Below, piece by piece: positions 34,739 through 38,074 of a DNA stretch of 38,074 nt (position 1 is the first letter of the stretch; the number at the start of each line of letters is the position of its first letter). Below the pieces are notes generated by a model. The model made no database searches. It was not told where the DNA came from and saw nothing but the letters and a program-made list of their open reading frames with translations. The stretch comes from Coriobacteriia bacterium (GTDB lineage: Bacteria; Actinomycetota; Coriobacteriia; Anaerosomatales; JAAXUF01): positions 1 to 38,074 of the forward strand of contig JARLGT010000057.1 of assembly GCA_031292615.1 (NCBI GenBank), read 5' to 3'. The translations under genes and the position numbers were made by a program.

Positions 34739-35464
34739 ATGTCTGGCGCCGTCTCGTTCCCACTCGCGTTCGCCGCGGGGCTCATTTCGTTCCTGTCGCC
34801 TTGCGTCCTGCCGCTGCTGCCAGCGTACCTCTCGTTCATGACGGGACTTACCACGGCCGAACTCTCTGAGGGCGATCGGTCTACGGCTGCGGTGATGGTG
34901 CCTGCGCTCCTCTTCGTCTTGGGATTCTCCGTGATCTTCGTGGGGCTGGGCGCCTCAGCATCCCTGCTGGGCGCCTTGCTTTCACACTATCGGGACGTTC
35001 TCGAGAAGGTCGCCGGGATCGCCGTGATCCTGTTCGGCGTTCTCATGGTGGGGGTCGTGAAGATCCCATGGCTCTATGGGGAGGCACGCGCCGATCTCGC
35101 CAAGTCCCGTTCGTTTGGTCGTGGCGCTGCGTTCGTCATGGGTATGGCATTTGCCGCTGGTTGGACGCCGTGTGTCGGGCCGATACTCGCCTCCATCTTG
35201 GCGCTGGCCGGCTCAACGGGCAGCGCCGCACAGGGAGCGTTGCTGCTGCTCGCATACTCCGCGGGGCTCGCCGTGCCGTTCCTGCTTGTCGCGCTGCTCT
35301 TTGGGAGGGTTCGCCCGCTGCTCGCTTGGCTGAACCGCCACTCTCTCGTCGTCAACCGGGTAGCTGGTGCCGTGCTGATCGTTGTCGGAGCCCTCATCTT
35401 CTTCGGTCGGCTCGGCGTGCTGGCAAACTACCTCTCACGGGTACTTCCTTCCTGGGGCGTGTAG
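34739..35464 (+). CDS. ccdA: CcdA/DsbD-family thiol-disulfide transmembrane protein
   Basis: 241-residue six-TM protein that moves reducing equivalents from cytoplasmic thioredoxin across the membrane, for cytochrome c assembly or other extracytoplasmic thiol proteins. The two redox cysteines are in the expected Pro-flanked helices: FLSPCVLPLLPAY (Cys22) and GWTPCVGPIL (Cys145). GAGGAG precedes ATG 34739. The CsoR-type operator in its promoter and the HMA gene before it link it to trx and csoR 6 kb away. No cytochrome c synthesis partner (ResB/ResC) is in the window. Confidence 0.92.
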   Translation: MSGAVSFPLAFAAGLISFLSPCVLPLLPAYLSFMTGLTTAELSEGDRSTAAVMVPALLFVLGFSVIFVGLGASASLLGALLSHYRDVLEKVAGIAVILFGVLMVGVVKIPWLYGEARADLAKSRSFGRGAAFVMGMAFAAGWTPCVGPILASILALAGSTGSAAQGALLLLAYSAGLAVPFLLVALLFGRVRPLLAWLNRHSLVVNRVAGAVLIVVGALIFFGRLGVLANYLSRVLPSWGV

Positions 35465-35555
35465 GGCTCCCGCCAAGGGCTGCCACGGCGCATGCAGTAC
35501 CATCTACGCAGGTAGCAGGCGGTAGGTCTCCCAGCGACGGTGAAGGGCGGGACGC

Positions 35556-38074
35556 ATGGCAGCGGAACGTCGCAAGACGACGGGGCTGGCGACGCGGATC
35601 GTTCGCGTGACGCTGCTCGTCGGAGTTGCGACAGTCCTGACCGCCAGCGTCGTCGCCATCAACAAGGCGTCGCAAAACGCCGCGCTTACAATCGAAATGC
35701 GCGATCGTGCCTCTCTCGAGTCTGTACAAGACGAGGTGCTGAGCCGGTTCACGTCCGTGCAGGGAGCGGCTTCGGCGGTTGCGCAGAACGTCGCAACCGT
35801 GAAGAGCACGTCCGCGCTTGATGCTCGTTTGCAGCCGATTTTCGACTCGTCGGCAGATGTGCTCAACGAGATCGTGGTCGCCAAGCCTGACGGCAGCATC
35901 ATCACCGCCTTCCCCCCGTCGCGGGAGGCCGGCCCGCCCGTGGGCGGCAGTGCGTTTCGCGACGCGGTCGCTGGCTCGACGGGCTTTCGCCGCATACAGG
36001 CAAACGACGGCACCTGGTCGGTCTGGCTGACCCAGACTGCTCCCACGCCCAAGGGCGTCCCGGTGGTCATCATGATTCAAGCCGAGACCACCTTCCTCAA
36101 GCAGGCCGTGATCAAGGCGGCAGGCGGCACCAAACGCGAAGTGACCGTGCTCGAGGACGGCCGGCCGCTCGTCGGAAGTGACGCTGCCGACGCGACTGTC
36201 TTCGGCACAGCGAAATGGAACCCGACGTCGACCTCGGGCGGGCAGGTCTCAGCGACGACCGGAGCAGGGCACGCTGTGGTCGGATACTTCTCGGACATTC
36301 GCGGTATCGAGGGGATCGACTGGCGCATAGCGGTTCTCGAGCCCAGCACGCTCGTGGTGAGCGACACAATGCAAGACGTCGCGCCCACGATTCTCGTGCT
36401 CCTGATCGGCGGCCTGTTTGGCGTTTCGGCGGCGCTCCTTATCTCGAGGCGGCTCGTTCGCCCGCTCAAGCGTCTCGAAGATACTGCCTACCGTGCTGCG
36501 AACGGCTCCTACGTCAAACCGATCCCGGCTGACACTGACGACGAGATTGGCCAAGTGGCCGACGCGTTCAACGCCGTTGCGCTGCGCCTAAACGCCCTGC
36601 ACGACCTTTCACAGCTTCTAGCGAGCGCCTCCCAGCTCGATCAGGTGCTCGACGGCATCCTCTCAGCAATGCGCCACATCGTTGGGCCAGGGGTGGCCGC
36701 GATCTATCTCATCGAGGATGAAGGGGAGTGGCTGGAGCCAGCCCGGGCTCGGGGCGTCGAGGTCGCAAGCGTGAGGCGCGTGCCCGCCAAGGGCGATGGG
36801 TGGCTCGCTCGGTCGCTACGTGACACCGAAGTGATCGTCCACTCCTCCGACATCCCCTCAATGAAGGCGAACCTACCGGGTCTCTCCGCCGATCAGACCG
36901 TTGCGCTCACGGCTCCTCTCGTCTCGGGGCACGAGGCGCTGGGCGTCATCGTCGTTCTGAGGCGGGTCAACGAGCCGGTCAGCGAGGCGGAGCGCGAGAT
37001 GGTGCGGACGTTCTCGGCGCAGGCGGCAGTCGCCGTGCACAACTCACGGCTGTTCGAGGCCGAGACCGAGTCCCTGCGCGTCGCCGAGGTCTTGCGGACG
37101 GTTGCCGAGCGTCTCGTGCGCGAGGGTCCGCTCGTCGACGTGCTGGTCGACATCGAAGCCGTGGTCGACGATTTGTTCGCGACGCAGGGCGCCACGTTCG
37201 CGATCATCGACCGGGCCGAGCTCGGTCTACCGCCTACCGCCGATCGCGAGCGCGAGCGCAGGCTGCTCAACCTGGCGCGGCGCCTCTTGGGTGAGTCGAC
37301 CCACGCCAAAGTGGTCCACTTTGGTGACGACGCCGAGGCCGATTCCGTCATGGACGAGCTGCGCGCGGGAGCGATCCTGCTGGCACCGGCCGGGGTCGAG
37401 ACCGATCACGGAGCGTTCCTTGTCGTGCCGTTGTGGCGCACCCAGGTGGTTGGCCGCGACCTAGATCTGGCCGAGGCGGTCGCAAACGAGGTCGCGCTGG
37501 CGCTCGAGAACGCGTATCTGTACCAGCGCGCTCTGTCGCGCGCCGCCAACCTCGAGACTGTGTTTCGCATCAGTCAGGCGGTGGGCTCGTCGCTTCAGGT
37601 CAACGTGGTCCTCAACCGCGTGCTGGATGTCGTGCAGAAGATCCTCTCGGCGGATGCCGTGGCGCTGATGACGTACGACCCCCGCAAGCGGGCGATCGTG
37701 ACGGCCATGGCGCGCGGTGCGATCCCGGCCGACTTCGTGATGCTTGAGGTCAGACCAGGCGAAGACGTTCCCGGCTACGTGTTCTCGACTGGCGAGCCGG
37801 CTGCGTTTCACGACTTGGACCCGTCCATGGAGGGCGTTGCGGGGGCTGCGGCGAGACAGAACCTGCGCTCGATGCTCGCCGTGCCGCTACTCGCGCGCGG
37901 ACGTTCGATTGGCGTCCTGACGGTCTTTTCGGTCGACCCGGGCGCGTTCTCCGATGAGGACATGAACGTCCTGCAGACATTCGCGTCTCAGGCATCGCTG
38001 GCGCTCGACACCGCCCGTCTCTACAGCCACGAGCACGAGGTCGCGTCGATCTTGCAGCAAAGCATCCTGCCCGA
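35556..38074 (+). CDS. membrane sensor protein with HAMP and three GAF domains, probable SpoIIE phosphatase (3' partial)
   Basis: 839 residues visible; the frame is open to the window end. TM1 (about 14-36) and TM2 (about 276-296) flank a 240-residue extracellular sensor with dCACHE-like pattern (DVLNEIVVAKPDGSII). HAMP follows (about 297-350, RPLKRLEDTAYRAANGSY). Three GAF domains come next (about 352-500, 510-660, 670-820). The last residues, HEVASILQQSILP, are the helix that normally leads into a RsbU/SpoIIE PP2C domain, so the missing part is probably a phosphatase (inference). ATG 35556 follows GAAGGGCGGG. It is the second such sensor phosphatase in the window. Confidence 0.85.
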   Translation, partial: MAAERRKTTGLATRIVRVTLLVGVATVLTASVVAINKASQNAALTIEMRDRASLESVQDEVLSRFTSVQGAASAVAQNVATVKSTSALDARLQPIFDSSADVLNEIVVAKPDGSIITAFPPSREAGPPVGGSAFRDAVAGSTGFRRIQANDGTWSVWLTQTAPTPKGVPVVIMIQAETTFLKQAVIKAAGGTKREVTVLEDGRPLVGSDAADATVFGTAKWNPTSTSGGQVSATTGAGHAVVGYFSDIRGIEGIDWRIAVLEPSTLVVSDTMQDVAPTILVLLIGGLFGVSAALLISRRLVRPLKRLEDTAYRAANGSYVKPIPADTDDEIGQVADAFNAVALRLNALHDLSQLLASASQLDQVLDGILSAMRHIVGPGVAAIYLIEDEGEWLEPARARGVEVASVRRVPAKGDGWLARSLRDTEVIVHSSDIPSMKANLPGLSADQTVALTAPLVSGHEALGVIVVLRRVNEPVSEAEREMVRTFSAQAAVAVHNSRLFEAETESLRVAEVLRTVAERLVREGPLVDVLVDIEAVVDDLFATQGATFAIIDRAELGLPPTADRERERRLLNLARRLLGESTHAKVVHFGDDAEADSVMDELRAGAILLAPAGVETDHGAFLVVPLWRTQVVGRDLDLAEAVANEVALALENAYLYQRALSRAANLETVFRISQAVGSSLQVNVVLNRVLDVVQKILSADAVALMTYDPRKRAIVTAMARGAIPADFVMLEVRPGEDVPGYVFSTGEPAAFHDLDPSMEGVAGAAARQNLRSMLAVPLLARGRSIGVLTVFSVDPGAFSDEDMNVLQTFASQASLALDTARLYSHEHEVASILQQSILP

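Overview
The window is a 38 kb piece of a high-GC chromosome. Gene order uvrC-rapZ-yvcK-whiA-gap-pgk-tpiA-gpmI-secG, the WhiA regulator, actinobacterial-style start codons (many GTG/TTG) and a cofactor-independent phosphoglycerate mutase inside the glycolytic cluster point to Actinomycetota. A complete rpoN (sigma-54) gene with its own two-component partners is unusual for that phylum and suggests a deep-branching, probably anaerobic lineage near the Coriobacteriia. The taxonomic placement is inference from gene order and content, not from a marker tree.

Layout. 1-5806: the 3' part of uvrC, a membrane-anchored NodB-type polysaccharide deacetylase, an unresolved stretch at 2408-2965, then the overlapping rapZ-yvcK-whiA block. 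5891-10909: lower glycolysis (gap, pgk, tpiA, gpmI) and secG, with strong GC-rich hairpins between gap/pgk and pgk/tpiA. 11174-17028: a five-gene oligopeptide ABC importer operon (oppABCDF) with a 12-bp hairpin after oppA. 17165-17299: tRNA-Leu(GAG) with its own terminator. 17364-19019: a membrane PASTA protein whose kinase domain has lost the HRD and DFG aspartates (a pseudokinase). It converges on an ABC1/UbiB-family gene, followed by a divergent pair: an acyltransferase-3 membrane protein and a PAS-GAF-SpoIIE phosphatase. 24302-27594: a class I aminotransferase, a PHP phosphoesterase with a CRP-like palindrome just upstream, and a membrane-anchored ferrochelatase-like protein without the catalytic histidine.

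27649-35464 holds two small regulatory circuits. The first is a CsoR/CstR-family repressor with three near-identical ATACCC...GGGTAT operators. One lies inside the thioredoxin promoter, one before csoR itself and one before ccdA, so cytoplasmic thioredoxin, the membrane thiol-electron conduit CcdA and probably the neighbouring HMA metallochaperone appear to be controlled together. The repressor lacks the copper-ligand histidine of true CsoR. The second is rpoN, an NtrB-like membrane histidine kinase and an NtrC-like enhancer-binding protein in a row, followed directly by a textbook -24/-12 promoter. That promoter drives a small two-TM zinc-ribbon protein, so the sigma factor, sensor, activator and a candidate target lie together.

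The window ends inside a large sensor protein (extracellular domain, HAMP, three GAF domains) that is entering what looks like a SpoIIE-type phosphatase domain. No CRISPR array, insertion sequence or prophage gene was seen. The region reads as core chromosome.
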